In this document: in pieces, positions 26,892 to 35,930 of the stretch
Numbering within the stretch: the first letter of the stretch is position 1
How the letters are laid out: every line of letters begins with the position of its first letter
Source of the DNA: Nisaea nitritireducens
GTDB taxonomy: Bacteria > Pseudomonadota > Alphaproteobacteria > Thalassobaculales > Thalassobaculaceae
Direction: 5' to 3'
DNA: 64,000 nucleotides
NCBI RefSeq assembly: GCF_014904795.1
Contig: NZ_JACZFS010000008.1
Coordinates: forward strand, 17,399 to 81,398
Notes under the pieces: model-generated
Database searches by the model: none
Told to the model about the DNA's origin: nothing
The model's input: only the letters and a program-made list of their open reading frames with translations
Position numbers and translations under genes: made by a program

Positions 26892-27478
26892 GTCTTCCCC
26901 CCGGCTGTGAGTTGCGCATCGATATAATCTTCAGTCAGCCTGATCGCGGCGGCGCGGTCCGGATCGCTGTCCAGCAGCGCGTGCCGGAGATAGAGGCCGT
27001 CAATCAGGGCCGCGGTGCCTTCGGCAATGTGCTGCGCATGCTCCCGGTCCGTCAGTTGTGTCAGCGCGTGCTGCAGATTGCTGCGCAGACGCCTTGCGTA
27101 GACGGAGAGGACGCGGCACGCCTCGTCCATGCTCTGGGCTTTCACATAGAAGCTGAGCCAGGCGGAGATCGTTGCCGGCCGGAACTGGTCGGAAGCAAAG
27201 TTCGCCTGGATGATGCCCGAGAGGCGTTCCCGTGGCGTTTTAGAGGCGCGCAGTGCCGCGACGATCTCAACCGAAAGCTCACTCAGAAGATGCCGCATGG
27301 TGGCGACGATCAGCTGATCCTTGCTGCCGAAATAATGATGCGCCAGTGCGGCCGAGACCCCCGCCTGACGGGCGATCTCGCTCATCGTTACCTCGAAGGA
27401 TCCGCGTGCGTGAATAGCCTCGATCGCGGCATTGATCAGGGCTTTGCGGCGGATCGGTTCCATTCCGATTTTGGGCAT
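26888..27478 (-). CDS. betI: Transcriptional repressor BetI
   Basis: The protein of 196 aa is a TetR-family regulator. The helix-turn-helix lies at about residues 10-55 and includes RRKALINAAIEAIHARGSFE and ARQAGVSAALAHHYFGSKDQL, the BetI recognition helix. The C-terminal part is the choline-sensing domain. The gene is first in the bet operon and diverges from choX. The BetI-type palindrome between them (27512) is its likely operator, so choline would derepress both uptake and oxidation. Confidence 0.97.
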   Translation of the reverse strand: MPKIGMEPIRRKALINAAIEAIHARGSFEVTMSEIARQAGVSAALAHHYFGSKDQLIVATMRHLLSELSVEIVAALRASKTPRERLSGIIQANFASDQFRPATISAWLSFYVKAQSMDEACRVLSVYARRLRSNLQHALTQLTDREHAQHIAEGTAALIDGLYLRHALLDSDPDRAAAIRLTEDYIDAQLTAGGKT

Positions 27479-27511
27479 GGGCGGCAGGTCCTTTCGGGCC
27501 CGACCGTATTT

Positions 27512-27531
27512 TTGATTGACTGCTCAATCAA
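27512..27531. promoter_or_regulatory. BetI operator between betI and choX
   Basis: A perfect inverted repeat, TTGATTGA, CTGC, TCAATCAA, is centred in the 134-bp divergent region. The TTGA/TCAA arms are like known BetI boxes. It overlaps the expected -35 region of the choX promoter, whose extended -10 is at 27552, so binding would block choXWV and probably also the bet operon. Confidence 0.88.
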
Positions 27532-27551
27532 TAAAAATCTTGCACAGGATT

Positions 27552-27560
27552 TGCTATAAT
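27552..27560 (+). promoter_or_regulatory. Extended -10 promoter for choXWV
   Basis: TGCTATAAT is a consensus extended -10 element (TG-N-TATAAT). It starts 21 bp after the BetI operator and leaves a leader of about 45 nt before the choX ATG. A good -35 box at 17-bp spacing is not visible, as expected for extended -10 promoters. Confidence 0.65.
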
Positions 27561-27612
27561 GTTTGCCTGCTCTGATAAGTAACGGGGGCAATCCAAACAG
27601 GGAGCATAAATC

Positions 27613-28554
27613 ATGCTGAAATCCAAAACTGCATTCGCCGTCGCCTTGGCGGCCGGAATCATGTCATCCGGCGCCGCGATGGCCGACAATCACTGCTCGA
27701 CCGTGCGCTTCTCCGATGTTGGCTGGACCGATATCACCGCGACGACTGCTGCGACCACGACGGTACTCGAAGCGATGGGCTACGAGACTGACGTAAAGGT
27801 ACTTTCCGTTCCGGTGACCTATGCGTCACTGAAGAACAAGGACATCGACGTCTTCCTCGGCAATTGGATGCCGACCATGGAAGGCGATATCGCGAAATAC
27901 CGCGACGAAGGCTCTGTGGAGACTGTTGGCGTTAATCTTTATGGGGCGAAATACACCCTCGCCGTGCCGCAATATGCCTATGACGCTGGCCTGAAGAGCT
28001 TCGCCGACATTGCCAAGTTCAAGGACAAGCTGGACGGCAAGATCTACGGTATCGAGCCGGGCAATGACGGCAACCGCCTGATCCTCGATATGATCGAGAA
28101 GGATGCCTTCGGCCTGAAAGGCTTCGACGTGGTCGAATCTTCCGAGCAGGGCATGCTCGCCCAGGTCGCTCGCGCGGTGAAGAAAGAGGAGCCGGTGGTA
28201 TTCCTGGGCTGGGAGCCGCACCCGATGAATGCCAATTTCGAGATGGCATATCTCGCCGGTGGCGACGATTACTTCGGCCCCGATCTCGGCGGCGCGTCGG
28301 TTCTGACCAACATCCGTGCCGGCTATGGCAAGGAATGCCCGAATGTCGGACGGCTGCTCGACAACCTGATGTTCTCGCTCCGTATGGAGAACGAGATCAT
28401 GGGCGCGATCCTGAACGATGGCGAAGAGCCGCAGGATGCCGCGAAAGCCTGGCTGAAGGCCAATGCCGGTATCCTCGACGCATGGCTTTCCGGCGTGACG
28501 ACAGTGGACGGCAAGGCCGCGCTGCCGGCCGTGCGCAAGTCTCTCGGCCTTTAA
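27613..28554 (+). CDS. choX: Choline ABC transporter substrate-binding protein
   Basis: The protein of 313 aa has a signal peptide at residues 1-24 (AFAVALAAGIMSSGAAMA then DN). The mature protein is of the ProX/OpuAC glycine-betaine-binding fold. Aromatic-rich ligand segments typical of ChoX are visible: SDVGWTDITATTA near 33, FLGNWMPTM near 85 and FLGWEPHPMN near 197. Tryptophans and tyrosines there form the cage for the trimethylammonium group. It is first in choXWV, divergent from betI, and an intercistronic hairpin separates it from choW, favouring high expression. Confidence 0.96.
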   Translation: MLKSKTAFAVALAAGIMSSGAAMADNHCSTVRFSDVGWTDITATTAATTTVLEAMGYETDVKVLSVPVTYASLKNKDIDVFLGNWMPTMEGDIAKYRDEGSVETVGVNLYGAKYTLAVPQYAYDAGLKSFADIAKFKDKLDGKIYGIEPGNDGNRLILDMIEKDAFGLKGFDVVESSEQGMLAQVARAVKKEEPVVFLGWEPHPMNANFEMAYLAGGDDYFGPDLGGASVLTNIRAGYGKECPNVGRLLDNLMFSLRMENEIMGAILNDGEEPQDAAKAWLKANAGILDAWLSGVTTVDGKAALPAVRKSLGL

Positions 28555-28569
28555 GGCCTAATCTTCCGA

Positions 28570-28595
28570 AAGAGGCGGCATTCGTGCCGCCTCTT
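28570..28595 (+). terminator. choX-choW intercistronic hairpin with TTCG tetraloop
   Basis: The stem AGAGGCGGCA/TGCCGCCTCT closes on a TTCG loop, with an extra A-T pair at the base. Only a weak T-rich tail (TCTTAC) follows. It lies 15 bp after the choX stop. It should protect choX mRNA or stop part of the transcripts before the permease gene. Confidence 0.72.
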
Positions 28596-28638
28596 CTTAC
28601 ATGCGTCATAGAGCGACGGCAGGGCGGGGGAGCTTTCC

Positions 28639-29481
28639 GTGGATTGGCTGACCGATAACAAACTTCCGGTCGGGAAGGCGGCGAGAGTTTTCGTCGACTG
28701 GCTGACCGATCACGGCGCCTGGTTCTTCGACGGGCTTGCCGCTGGTCTTGAATTCATGATCGACGGCATCCTCTGGGTGCTGCAGGCGCCGCATCCGCTG
28801 TTGGCCGTTGTTATCGTTGCCGGCATTGCCTATGCGGTCCGCCGGAGCATCACCTTTCCACTGCTCGTCGCCCTGGGTCTGCTGCTGATCATCAATCAGG
28901 GCTATTGGGAAGAAACCACAGAGACTGTCGCCCTTGTGCTGGCATCTTCCGTGGTTTGCATGGGGGTGGGTGTTCCGCTCGGCATTGCCGCCGCACGGCG
29001 CCCCTGGCTGTTCTCCGCCATGCGCCCGGTCCTCGATCTGATGCAGACCATTCCGACATTCGTTTATCTGATCCCGGCGCTGATCCTGTTCGGACTCGGC
29101 ATGGTGCCGGGACTGATCGCCACGGTGATCTTCGCCATCCCGGCACCGATCCGGCTGACCCATCTCGGCATTTCCTCAACGCCGAAAATGCTGATCGAGG
29201 CCGGGGAGGCCTTTGGCGCGACGCGGATGCAGCTGCTTTGGAAGGTGGAGCTGCCCTATGCCCTGCCGCAGATCATGGCGGGCCTGACCCAGACCATCAT
29301 GCTGTCGCTTTCTATGGTCGTGATCGCGGCGCTTGTCGGTGCCGACGGGCTCGGCGTGCCGACGCTGCGTGCCCTCAACCAGGTCAACATCGCCAAGGGC
29401 TTTGAGGTCGGTCTCGCCATTGTGGTGATCGCCATCATTCTCGACCGGATGTTCCGCGGACGCGGGGAGGACGGCAAATGA
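28639..29481 (+). CDS. choW: Choline ABC transporter permease
   Basis: The protein of 280 aa has about six to seven membrane segments. The N-terminus (MDWLTDNKLPVGKAARVFVD) and the EAA motif EAGEAFGATRMQLLWKVELP near residue 190 match ChoW/ProW permeases. The reading frame begins at a GTG at 28639 with GGGGGAG upstream. The stop overlaps choV by 4 nt (ATGA). It forms the membrane channel of the choline importer with ChoX and ChoV. Confidence 0.95.
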   Translation: MDWLTDNKLPVGKAARVFVDWLTDHGAWFFDGLAAGLEFMIDGILWVLQAPHPLLAVVIVAGIAYAVRRSITFPLLVALGLLLIINQGYWEETTETVALVLASSVVCMGVGVPLGIAAARRPWLFSAMRPVLDLMQTIPTFVYLIPALILFGLGMVPGLIATVIFAIPAPIRLTHLGISSTPKMLIEAGEAFGATRMQLLWKVELPYALPQIMAGLTQTIMLSLSMVVIAALVGADGLGVPTLRALNQVNIAKGFEVGLAIVVIAIILDRMFRGRGEDGK

Positions 29482-30554
29482 CGACTCCCGCCGTACGTTT
29501 CGACAAGGTGAACATCGTCTTCGGCAAGCGGCCCGATGAGGCGCTTCCGCTGATGGACCGGGGCATGGAACGCTCCGAAATAGAGACAGAGACCGGCCAG
29601 ATCCTCGGCGTCCACGATTGCAGCCTGACGGTCGATCCGGGCGAGATCGTCGTCATCATGGGGCTGTCAGGCTCCGGCAAATCGACCCTGCTGCGCGCGG
29701 TGAACGGGCTCAACCCGGTGGTGCGCGGTGCCGTGTGGGTGCATGACGGCGAGCGGGAGATCGACGCCGCCAGTGCGGACGAAGCCACATTGCGCCGGCT
29801 TCGCACCGAACGCGTCACCATGGTGTTCCAGAATTTTGCCCTGCTGCCCTGGCGCACGGTGGCGGACAATGTCGGGCTTGGGCTGGAGCTGTCCGGTGTC
29901 GGCAAGACGGAACGCGCCGAGCGTGTGGCAAAGCAGCTAGCGTTGGTCGGGCTCGACCAGTGGGCGGACCGCAAGGTGCATGAGCTTTCGGGCGGCATGC
30001 AGCAACGTGTCGGATTGGCCCGTGCCTTTGCGACCGAGGCGCCCGTGCTGCTGATGGACGAGCCGTTTTCCGCACTCGACCCGCTGATCCGTGCCAAACT
30101 TCAGGATGAGTTGTTGGAGCTGCAGTCACAGTTGCAGCGGACCATCATCTTTGTCAGTCATGATCTGGACGAGGCCCTGAAACTCGGATCGAAGGTCGCG
30201 ATCATGGAGGGCGGGCGCATTGTCCAGTGCGGCACACCGCACGAGATCGTCATGAACCCGGCGAATGCCTATGTGGCCGAATTCGTCTCTCATATGAATC
30301 CGTTGAATGTCCTGCGTGCGGACTCAGTGATGGCGTCGGTCCCCGGTGGGACGGCGCTGCCGGACGGTGCGAAGCCGATCGGGTCCGGCGGGTTTGGGGC
30401 TGGTATTGTGCCGGTCGCAGCGCCGGACACGCCGATGGCGGACCTGTTACGCTGCCGTCTTCAGACTGGCGAAGAGATCATGGTTGTGGCTGACGGAAAA
30501 CCGGTCGGACGGATCGGGGATGCCGAAATCTATTCCTCTCTCCTCAAGGAATAG
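29478..30554 (+). CDS. choV: Choline ABC transporter ATP-binding protein
   Basis: The protein of 358 aa has Walker A GLSGSGKST (near residue 60), signature LSGGMQQRVGLARAF (near 170), Walker B VLLMDEPFSALDP (near 188) and the switch His in IIFVSHDLDEALK. A C-terminal segment of about 80 residues follows, as in ChoV/ProV. The N-terminal KVNIVFGKRPDEALPLMDRG is typical of ChoV. It drives choline import and is the last gene of choXWV, although the flavoprotein gene begins only 43 bp downstream and may be co-transcribed. Confidence 0.95.
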   Translation: MTTPAVRFDKVNIVFGKRPDEALPLMDRGMERSEIETETGQILGVHDCSLTVDPGEIVVIMGLSGSGKSTLLRAVNGLNPVVRGAVWVHDGEREIDAASADEATLRRLRTERVTMVFQNFALLPWRTVADNVGLGLELSGVGKTERAERVAKQLALVGLDQWADRKVHELSGGMQQRVGLARAFATEAPVLLMDEPFSALDPLIRAKLQDELLELQSQLQRTIIFVSHDLDEALKLGSKVAIMEGGRIVQCGTPHEIVMNPANAYVAEFVSHMNPLNVLRADSVMASVPGGTALPDGAKPIGSGGFGAGIVPVAAPDTPMADLLRCRLQTGEEIMVVADGKPVGRIGDAEIYSSLLKE

Positions 30555-30597
30555 GGTACGACTCACAAAACATGAACTAAAGTGCAGGAGGAAGCGC

Positions 30598-31833
30598 GTG
30601 TCGGATAAAGGCATCGTGATCGTCGGGGCCAGCCATGGCGGCGTGCAGCTGGCGGCCAGTCTGAGGGAAAAGGGCTATGAGGGCCCATTGACCATGCTGA
30701 CTTCCGAGCCGGATCTTCCCTATCAGAAACCACCGCTCTCCAAAGGTTACATCAAGGAGCCGGACCCGAAACCGACACCGCTCCGCCCGGAGAAATTCTA
30801 CACGGACCGGTCCATCGATTTGCGCCTGAGCACGACGGCGACCGCGCTTGACCTGAGTGGCGGGGAAGTGCGGCTGGCGGACGGCTCGGCAATTCCATGC
30901 TCGAAGATTGCGCTTGCGGTGGGCTCCCGCCCCCGGAGAATTCCGGTGCCGAACATCGACGCGCCGGGCGTGCTGGAGCTGCGCACCTATCAGGACAGTC
31001 AGGCAATCAAGGCCGGTTTCAACGCCGCCGAGTCCGTGCTGGTTATCGGCGGCGGGTTCATCGGGCTCGAGATCGCGGCGACGGCCGCTGTGCTTGGCAA
31101 GCGGGTGACCGTGCTGGAAGCCGAAGGGCGGCTGATGGCGCGTGCGGTCTCGCCGGCTGTCTCTGCTTATTTCCTAAGTTACCTTGGCGGACTTGGGGCG
31201 GACATCCGTCTGAATGCCCGGGTTTCCGGCATTCGGCTGTCCGGCGACGGGACCGCGGCCGGAGCCGATCTCGCGGACGGTAGTGTCATCGACGCGGATT
31301 GTGTGATTTCGGGCACCGGCGTACTGCCATGCACCGAGCTTGCCGAAGCGGCGGGTCTCAGCGTCGAGAATGGAATTGCCGTCGGGCCGACCATGCTTTC
31401 CTCAGTGCCGGAAGTCGCGTCCATCGGAGACTGCGCCAGCTATGTGCATTGGCAGGTCGGGCGCCGGGTCCGCCTCGAATCCGTTCAGAATGCGGTCGAT
31501 CAGGCGAAGACGGCGGCAGCGGCGTTGTTGGGTGATGCCGAGCCTTATCATGAGGTGCCGTGGTTCTGGTCTGATCAGGCCGAAGCAAAGCTGCAGATTG
31601 CCGGACTGTCTGACGGCAGCGAGGAGGCTGTGCTGCGGGGCGATCCGGAATCCGGGTCCTTTTCCGCATTTCTGTTCGCTGACGGCAAGCTGCGCTGTGT
31701 CGAGTCGGTCAACAAGGCTGGTGATCACGCTCTTGGCCGGCGGCTTCTGGCGGTTGATGCGGGCCTGACGCCAGAGCAGGCAGCGGATCCGGATTTTGAT
31801 CTCCGCGCCCTGGTCAAGCGGGCCCGTTCCTGA
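30598..31833 (+). CDS. FAD-dependent ferredoxin/rhodocoxin-reductase-like oxidoreductase
   Basis: The protein of 411 aa begins at a GTG with AGGAGG 5 nt upstream. IVIVGASHGGVQLAASLREKG is the FAD fold, LPYQKPPLSKGYIK (near residue 40) the putidaredoxin-reductase-type motif, and VLVIGGGFIGLEIAATAAVLG (near 143) the NAD(P)H fold. ASIGDCASYVHWQVGRRVRLESVQNA near 275 carries the second FAD motif. Such proteins pass electrons from NAD(P)H to a ferredoxin serving a P450 or Rieske oxygenase. No ferredoxin or oxygenase gene is adjacent, so the partner lies elsewhere. A strong terminator follows. Confidence 0.92.
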   Translation: MSDKGIVIVGASHGGVQLAASLREKGYEGPLTMLTSEPDLPYQKPPLSKGYIKEPDPKPTPLRPEKFYTDRSIDLRLSTTATALDLSGGEVRLADGSAIPCSKIALAVGSRPRRIPVPNIDAPGVLELRTYQDSQAIKAGFNAAESVLVIGGGFIGLEIAATAAVLGKRVTVLEAEGRLMARAVSPAVSAYFLSYLGGLGADIRLNARVSGIRLSGDGTAAGADLADGSVIDADCVISGTGVLPCTELAEAAGLSVENGIAVGPTMLSSVPEVASIGDCASYVHWQVGRRVRLESVQNAVDQAKTAAAALLGDAEPYHEVPWFWSDQAEAKLQIAGLSDGSEEAVLRGDPESGSFSAFLFADGKLRCVESVNKAGDHALGRRLLAVDAGLTPEQAADPDFDLRALVKRARS

Positions 31834-31863
31834 CGCAGAACGGGCATTCCCGTGCCACGATCA

Positions 31864-31892
31864 AGCCCCGCGCGTTCGCGGGGCTCGTTTTT
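31864..31892 (+). terminator. Rho-independent terminator after the flavoprotein gene
   Basis: A 9-bp stem, AGCCCCGCG/CGCGGGGCT, with a CGTT loop is followed by CGTTTTT. It lies 31 bp after the stop and ends the choXWV-flavoprotein transcription unit. Confidence 0.9.
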
Positions 31893-31971
31893 CATGGCTT
31901 ATCAGCTGGCCGGCCTTTGGACGTAGCGAACATTCAGACCGCAATTTAGGTATTCCATGGCATAAAGTGTG

Positions 31972-31981
31972 TGGTATACCA
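31972..31981. promoter_or_regulatory. GntR-type operator candidate TGGTATACCA
   Basis: A perfect 10-bp palindrome lies 77 bp before the start of the GntR regulator gene. TGGT/ACCA half-sites are usual for FadR/FCD-type GntR proteins. The likely role is autoregulation and control of the following catabolic cluster. Confidence 0.6.
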
Positions 31982-32057
31982 GAACCCACGCACCCCGCCA
32001 TGGGGGCGCTCGCTATTGGTCGAACGACCGGGAATTCTGCATGCCGGGGAAATCTGC

Positions 32058-32744
32058 ATGAATGAGTCTTCAGCGTTGATGGTGACGCCGATTGCGGCCG
32101 AGGTCAGTCTCAAGGACAAGACCTACGCGGCCCTGAAAGACGGCATCGTCTCGATGAACATCTATGACCCGGATGCCAATCTGCGGCTCGACGAACGGCA
32201 ATTGTCCGAACAGCTCGGGATCAGCCGGACGCCGCTGCGCGAAGCGCTGGCGCGGCTGGCGCAGGAGGGACTGGTCGATATCCAGCCCCGGCGCGGCGTA
32301 TTCATCGTCCGCAAGACCAAGGCCGAGATTATCGAGATGATCAAGGTCTGGGCAGCGCTTGAAGGCATGGCGGCACGTCAGGCGGCCGAGATGGCCACGG
32401 ATGCCGAAATCCAGCAGCTGCGTCGTATCTTCCAGGAAACGGAAAAAGGGCGGCTGGAAATCGATGAGTATTCGAGCCGCAATATCGAATTCCACCAGGC
32501 CATCCTGAAGCTCGGCCATTCGCCGCTTATTCAGGAGATGACCGACAAGATTTTCCTGCATGTCCGCGCCATCCGTGCACGGACCATCGGGGAGCAGGAC
32601 CGGATTGCTCGATCGATGCAGGACCATATGCATATCGTCGAGGCAATCGAGGCCCGTGACGGGGAGTTGGCGGAGCGTCTGGTCAGGGACCATGCACTCG
32701 CACTCGCCAAGCATGTCGCTAACAACGTGAACTATCTCGGATAA
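32058..32744 (+). CDS. GntR-family (FCD subgroup) transcriptional regulator
   Basis: From ATG 32058 (MNESSALM) the protein has 228 aa. The winged helix covers about residues 15-80 and includes LDERQLSEQLGISRTPLREALARL and GLVDIQPRRGVFIV. The helical FCD ligand domain fills the rest, with metal-binding His residues in NIEFHQAILKLGHSPL and DHMHIVEAIEARD. The frame is open 29 codons further upstream, but that part overlaps the palindrome and does not look coding. The gene heads the cluster of ThDP lyase, CoA transferase and two reductases and is probably its regulator. Confidence 0.93.
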   Translation: MNESSALMVTPIAAEVSLKDKTYAALKDGIVSMNIYDPDANLRLDERQLSEQLGISRTPLREALARLAQEGLVDIQPRRGVFIVRKTKAEIIEMIKVWAALEGMAARQAAEMATDAEIQQLRRIFQETEKGRLEIDEYSSRNIEFHQAILKLGHSPLIQEMTDKIFLHVRAIRARTIGEQDRIARSMQDHMHIVEAIEARDGELAERLVRDHALALAKHVANNVNYLG

Positions 32745-32803
32745 CCGAAGATCAAGCGGCGGTGCGCGTTTAAACGACCGCCAGTATAAAAGGGAGCCTT
32801 AAT

Positions 32804-34528
32804 ATGAGCGATACCGCTACCGATACACTCAAGGAAAAAGACCGATCCGGCGATGTCGTCTCCGGCGGCCACTTGGTCGCGAAGGCCCTAAAGAACGAGG
32901 GTGTGGATACTATTTTCACGCTCTGCGGCGGGCACATCATCGACATCTATGACGGCTGCGTTGACGAAGGCATCCGCATTGTCGACTTCCGTCACGAGCA
33001 GGTCGCTGCCCATGCCGCCGACGGGTACGCCCGGCAGACCGGCAAGCTCGGCTGCCTTGTCACCACGGCTGGACCGGGCTGCACGAATGCGATGACCGGC
33101 ATGGCCACCGCCTTCCGTTCGGAGAGCCCGGTGCTGCATATTGGCGGACAGGGCGCGCTGACCCAGCACAAGATGGGCTCGCTGCAGGATCTTCCCCATG
33201 TCGATATCATGGCGCCGATCACCAAATTCTCCGCCGGTGTCCGCTCGACGGAACGGGCAGGCGACATGGTCTCGATGGCAGCCCGCGAATGTTTTGCCGG
33301 TGCCTACGGCCCGTCCTATCTCGAAATTCCGCGTGACGTTCTCGATCGCGAAGTGCCGCTGTCCAGCGCCGTTCTCCCGGAGCCGGGCAAGTACCGCGCT
33401 TCGGTCAAGTCGATCGGCGATCCGGCCGATATCGAGCGTCTTGCGGACCTCATCGTAAAGGCGGAACGTCCTGCCATTCTCGTCGGCTCCCAGGTCTGGA
33501 TGAGCCGCGGTCATCAAGCGGCGATCGATCTGGTCAAGGACCTGAACATCGCCTGCTACATGAATGGCGGCGCTCGCGGCATGCTGCCCCAGACGGACAG
33601 CCACTATTATAACCGGACCCGTCGTCTCGCCTTCCAGAAGGCTGACCTGCTGTTGATCGTGGGCACGCCGTTCGATTTCCGCATGGGCTACGGCAAGCGG
33701 ATCCGCGAAGACCTGACGCTGGTGCAGATCGATCAGTCTTACAGCACTGTCGGCAAGAACCGGGACGTGGATCTCGGTATCGCCGGCGATCCGGGCGCGA
33801 TCCTCTCCGCTGTGCACGCTGCCGTCAAAGGCCGGGTCGACAATGGCTCCAAGGGTCGTGACGGCTGGCTGAAAGAGCTGCGCGCGGCCGAAGAGGCGGC
33901 AACCGAGAAGCTGATGCCGCTGTTCCTGTCCGACCAGTCCCCGATCCATCCCTACCGGGTGGCGTGGGAGCTGAACGAATTCCTGACCGAGAAGACAGTC
34001 TATATCGGTGACGGCGGCGACGTGGTGACCATCTCCGCCCAGGCCGTGGCACCGAAAGGCCCGGGGAACTGGATGGACCCGGGCGCGCTTGGCTCGCTCG
34101 GTGTCGGCACCGGCTTCGCCGTTGCGGCGGGCCTCGCCAATCCGGAAAAGGAAATCCTCTGCTATTACGGCGACGGCTCCTTTGGCATGACCGCCTTCGA
34201 CATGGAAACCGCGAACCGGTTCGGCGTGCCCTATATCGCCGTCATCGGCAACAACTCCTCGATGAACCAGATCCGCTACGGCCAGATCGCGAAATACGGC
34301 GATCAGCGCGGCAATGTCGGCAACAAGCTCGGCGATGTGCCGTTCTCCAAGTTTGCCGAAATGCTCGGTGGGTATGGCGAAGAGGTGCATGAGGCGAACC
34401 AGATACAGCCGGCTCTGCTGCGCGCCCGCGAAGCGGTGAAAACCAGCGGAAAATCCGCTGTGGTGAACATCTGGGTCGATCCGAACGAGTACGCGCCGGG
34501 TACCAAGAACCAGACCATGTACAAATAA
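32804..34528 (+). CDS. Thiamine-diphosphate enzyme of the oxalyl-CoA decarboxylase / 2-hydroxyacyl-CoA lyase / acetolactate synthase group
   Basis: The protein of 574 aa has the three ThDP domains. The catalytic Glu lies in [16 protein letters not shown] near residue 67. The middle domain starts near 205, and the ThDP-Mg motif begins at GDGSFG (residues 456-458 are GDG) and ends at the NNSSMNQ stretch about 30 residues later. A GGGAG ribosome-binding site precedes the ATG. The next gene encodes a formyl-CoA-transferase-like protein, the pairing known from oxalate degradation (Oxc/Frc). However, the sequence differs clearly from what I remember of O. formigenes Oxc, so a lyase or decarboxylase acting on another 2-hydroxy- or 2-oxoacyl-CoA is as likely. 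A terminator hairpin follows the stop. Confidence 0.85.
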   Translation: MSDTATDTLKEKDRSGDVVSGGHLVAKALKNEGVDTIFTLCGGHIIDIYDGCVDEGIRIVDFRHEQVAAHAADGYARQTGKLGCLVTTAGPGCTNAMTGMATAFRSESPVLHIGGQGALTQHKMGSLQDLPHVDIMAPITKFSAGVRSTERAGDMVSMAARECFAGAYGPSYLEIPRDVLDREVPLSSAVLPEPGKYRASVKSIGDPADIERLADLIVKAERPAILVGSQVWMSRGHQAAIDLVKDLNIACYMNGGARGMLPQTDSHYYNRTRRLAFQKADLLLIVGTPFDFRMGYGKRIREDLTLVQIDQSYSTVGKNRDVDLGIAGDPGAILSAVHAAVKGRVDNGSKGRDGWLKELRAAEEAATEKLMPLFLSDQSPIHPYRVAWELNEFLTEKTVYIGDGGDVVTISAQAVAPKGPGNWMDPGALGSLGVGTGFAVAAGLANPEKEILCYYGDGSFGMTAFDMETANRFGVPYIAVIGNNSSMNQIRYGQIAKYGDQRGNVGNKLGDVPFSKFAEMLGGYGEEVHEANQIQPALLRAREAVKTSGKSAVVNIWVDPNEYAPGTKNQTMYK

Positions 34529-34532
34529 GCGG

Positions 34533-34565
34533 AAGGGCGTGCCGGGTCTCCGGCGCGCCCTTTTT
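34533..34565 (+). terminator. Rho-independent terminator between the ThDP enzyme and CoA transferase genes
   Basis: A 13-bp stem (AAGGGCGTGCCGG with CCGGCGCGCCCTT, one G-T pair) closes on GTCT and runs into TTTTT. It sits only 4 bp after the stop and 34 bp before the next start, inside what otherwise looks like an operon. It should therefore attenuate the downstream genes. Confidence 0.88.
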
Positions 34566-34598
34566 CCGTTCAATCCGGTAAGAGGGAAGAGAAAGACA

Positions 34599-35840
34599 AT
34601 GAGCGAAGCGTTGAAAGGTGTCCGCATTCTGGACATGACGCATGTGCAGTCGGGCCCGACTTGCACCCAGTTGCTGGCGTGGTTCGGTGCCGATGTGATC
34701 AAGGTCGAGCGCCCGGGGGTTGGCGACATTACCCGCGGCCAGCTGCGCGATCTGCCGGACGCGGACAGTCTCTATTTCACCATGCTGAACAGCAACAAAC
34801 GCAGCGTCACGCTCAACACCAAGACAGACAAGGGCAAGGAAATCCTGACCCGCCTCATCGAAGAGTGCGATGTCATGGTCGAGAATTTCGCGCCGGGCGC
34901 GCTCGACCGGATGGGCTTCACTTGGGAGCGCATTCAGGAGATCAACCCGCGCATCGTCTATGCCAGCATCAAGGGCTTCGGTCCGGGTGCTTTTGAGGAT
35001 TGCAAGGTCTACGAGAATGTCGCTCAGTGCACCGGCGGCTCCGCCTCCACGACCGGTTTCGAAGACGGTCCGCCGACCGTTACAGGCTCCCAGATCGGCG
35101 ACAGCGGAACCGGCCTGCATCTGGCGCTCGGCATCGTTACTGCGCTCTATCACCGGACCAATTCCGGCAAGGGCCAGCGGGTCGAATGCGCAATGCAGGA
35201 CGGCGTGCTCAATCTCTGCCGCGTGAAATTGCGCGACCAGCAGCGGCTGGAACACGGCCCGCTGAAGGAATATCCGCAATATCCGAATGGTGAGTTCGGT
35301 GAGGCCGTGCCACGGGCTGGCAACGCGTCGGGTGGCGGCCAGCCGGGCTGGGCCGTGCAGACCAAGGGCGGCGGTCCGAACGATTATATCTATGTCATCA
35401 TCCAGCCTCCGGGCTGGGCGCCGCTGATGAAGACCATCGGCCGCGAGGAGCTGATCGAGGATCCGGAATGGGCCACGCCTGAAGTGCGCCTGCCGAAGCT
35501 CGACAAGTGCTTCGGCATGATCGAGGAATGGACCAAGACCAAGAACAAGTTCGAGGTCATGGAAACCCTGAACGCGCTCAACGTGCCGTGTGGCCCGATC
35601 CTCAGCATGAAGGAGTTGGCCGAAGATGAGTCGCTGCGCGCGACCGGTACGGTGGTCGAAGTGCCGCACCCCCATCGTGGCACCTATCTGACTGTCGGCA
35701 ATCCGATTAAGCTTTCCGCATCGCCGGCAAAGGTGGATCGCTCGCCGCTTCTGGGCGAACATACAGATGAAATTCTGACGGCGGTGCTCGGTATGAGCGC
35801 TGACGATGTGGCCGCGGCCAAGGCGGAAGGCGCCGTCTAG
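34599..35840 (+). CDS. frc: Family III CoA transferase, formyl-CoA:oxalate CoA-transferase-like
   Basis: From ATG 34599 ([16 protein letters not shown]) the protein has 413 aa, with GAGGGA upstream. The catalytic Asp168 sits in [14 protein letters not shown], equivalent to Asp169 of Frc. The glycine-rich active-site loop is [15 protein letters not shown] (near residue 248), very like the GGGGQPGW loop of formyl-CoA transferase. Family III enzymes swap CoA between carboxylates through an aspartyl-CoA intermediate. Next to the ThDP enzyme it suggests activation of a carboxylic acid to its CoA ester and then cleavage or decarboxylation. Oxalate is the best-known substrate but is not proven here. 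Confidence 0.85.
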   Translation: MSEALKGVRILDMTHVQSGPTCTQLLAWFGADVIKVERPGVGDITRGQLRDLPDADSLYFTMLNSNKRSVTLNTKTDKGKEILTRLIEECDVMVENFAPGALDRMGFTWERIQEINPRIVYASIKGFGPGAFEDCKVYENVAQCTGGSASTTGFEDGPPTVTGSQIGDSGTGLHLALGIVTALYHRTNSGKGQRVECAMQDGVLNLCRVKLRDQQRLEHGPLKEYPQYPNGEFGEAVPRAGNASGGGQPGWAVQTKGGGPNDYIYVIIQPPGWAPLMKTIGREELIEDPEWATPEVRLPKLDKCFGMIEEWTKTKNKFEVMETLNALNVPCGPILSMKELAEDESLRATGTVVEVPHPHRGTYLTVGNPIKLSASPAKVDRSPLLGEHTDEILTAVLGMSADDVAAAKAEGAV

Positions 35841-35868
35841 GCCGGTTCAGCCGACACGAAATAGAAGG

Positions 35869-35900
35869 CGGCGCCGGCTTGTTGAAGCCGGCGCCGTTTT
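35869..35900 (+). terminator. Rho-independent terminator after the CoA transferase gene
   Basis: A perfect 12-bp stem, CGGCGCCGGCTT/AAGCCGGCGCCG, with a GTTG loop is followed by TTTT. It lies 28 bp after the stop and 30 bp before the ketopantoate-reductase-like gene. Confidence 0.88.
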
Positions 35901-35930
35901 CATAAGAATGACAGAAATGAGGGTAGGGGC

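Noticed and set aside
27512..27531. Rho-independent terminator between betI and choX
   Set aside because: The inverted repeat is AT-rich, lies between divergent genes and matches the BetI operator pattern.
32804..34528. Acetolactate synthase for branched-chain amino-acid synthesis
   Set aside because: There is no small regulatory subunit nearby, and the partner gene is a CoA transferase, pointing to acyl-CoA chemistry.
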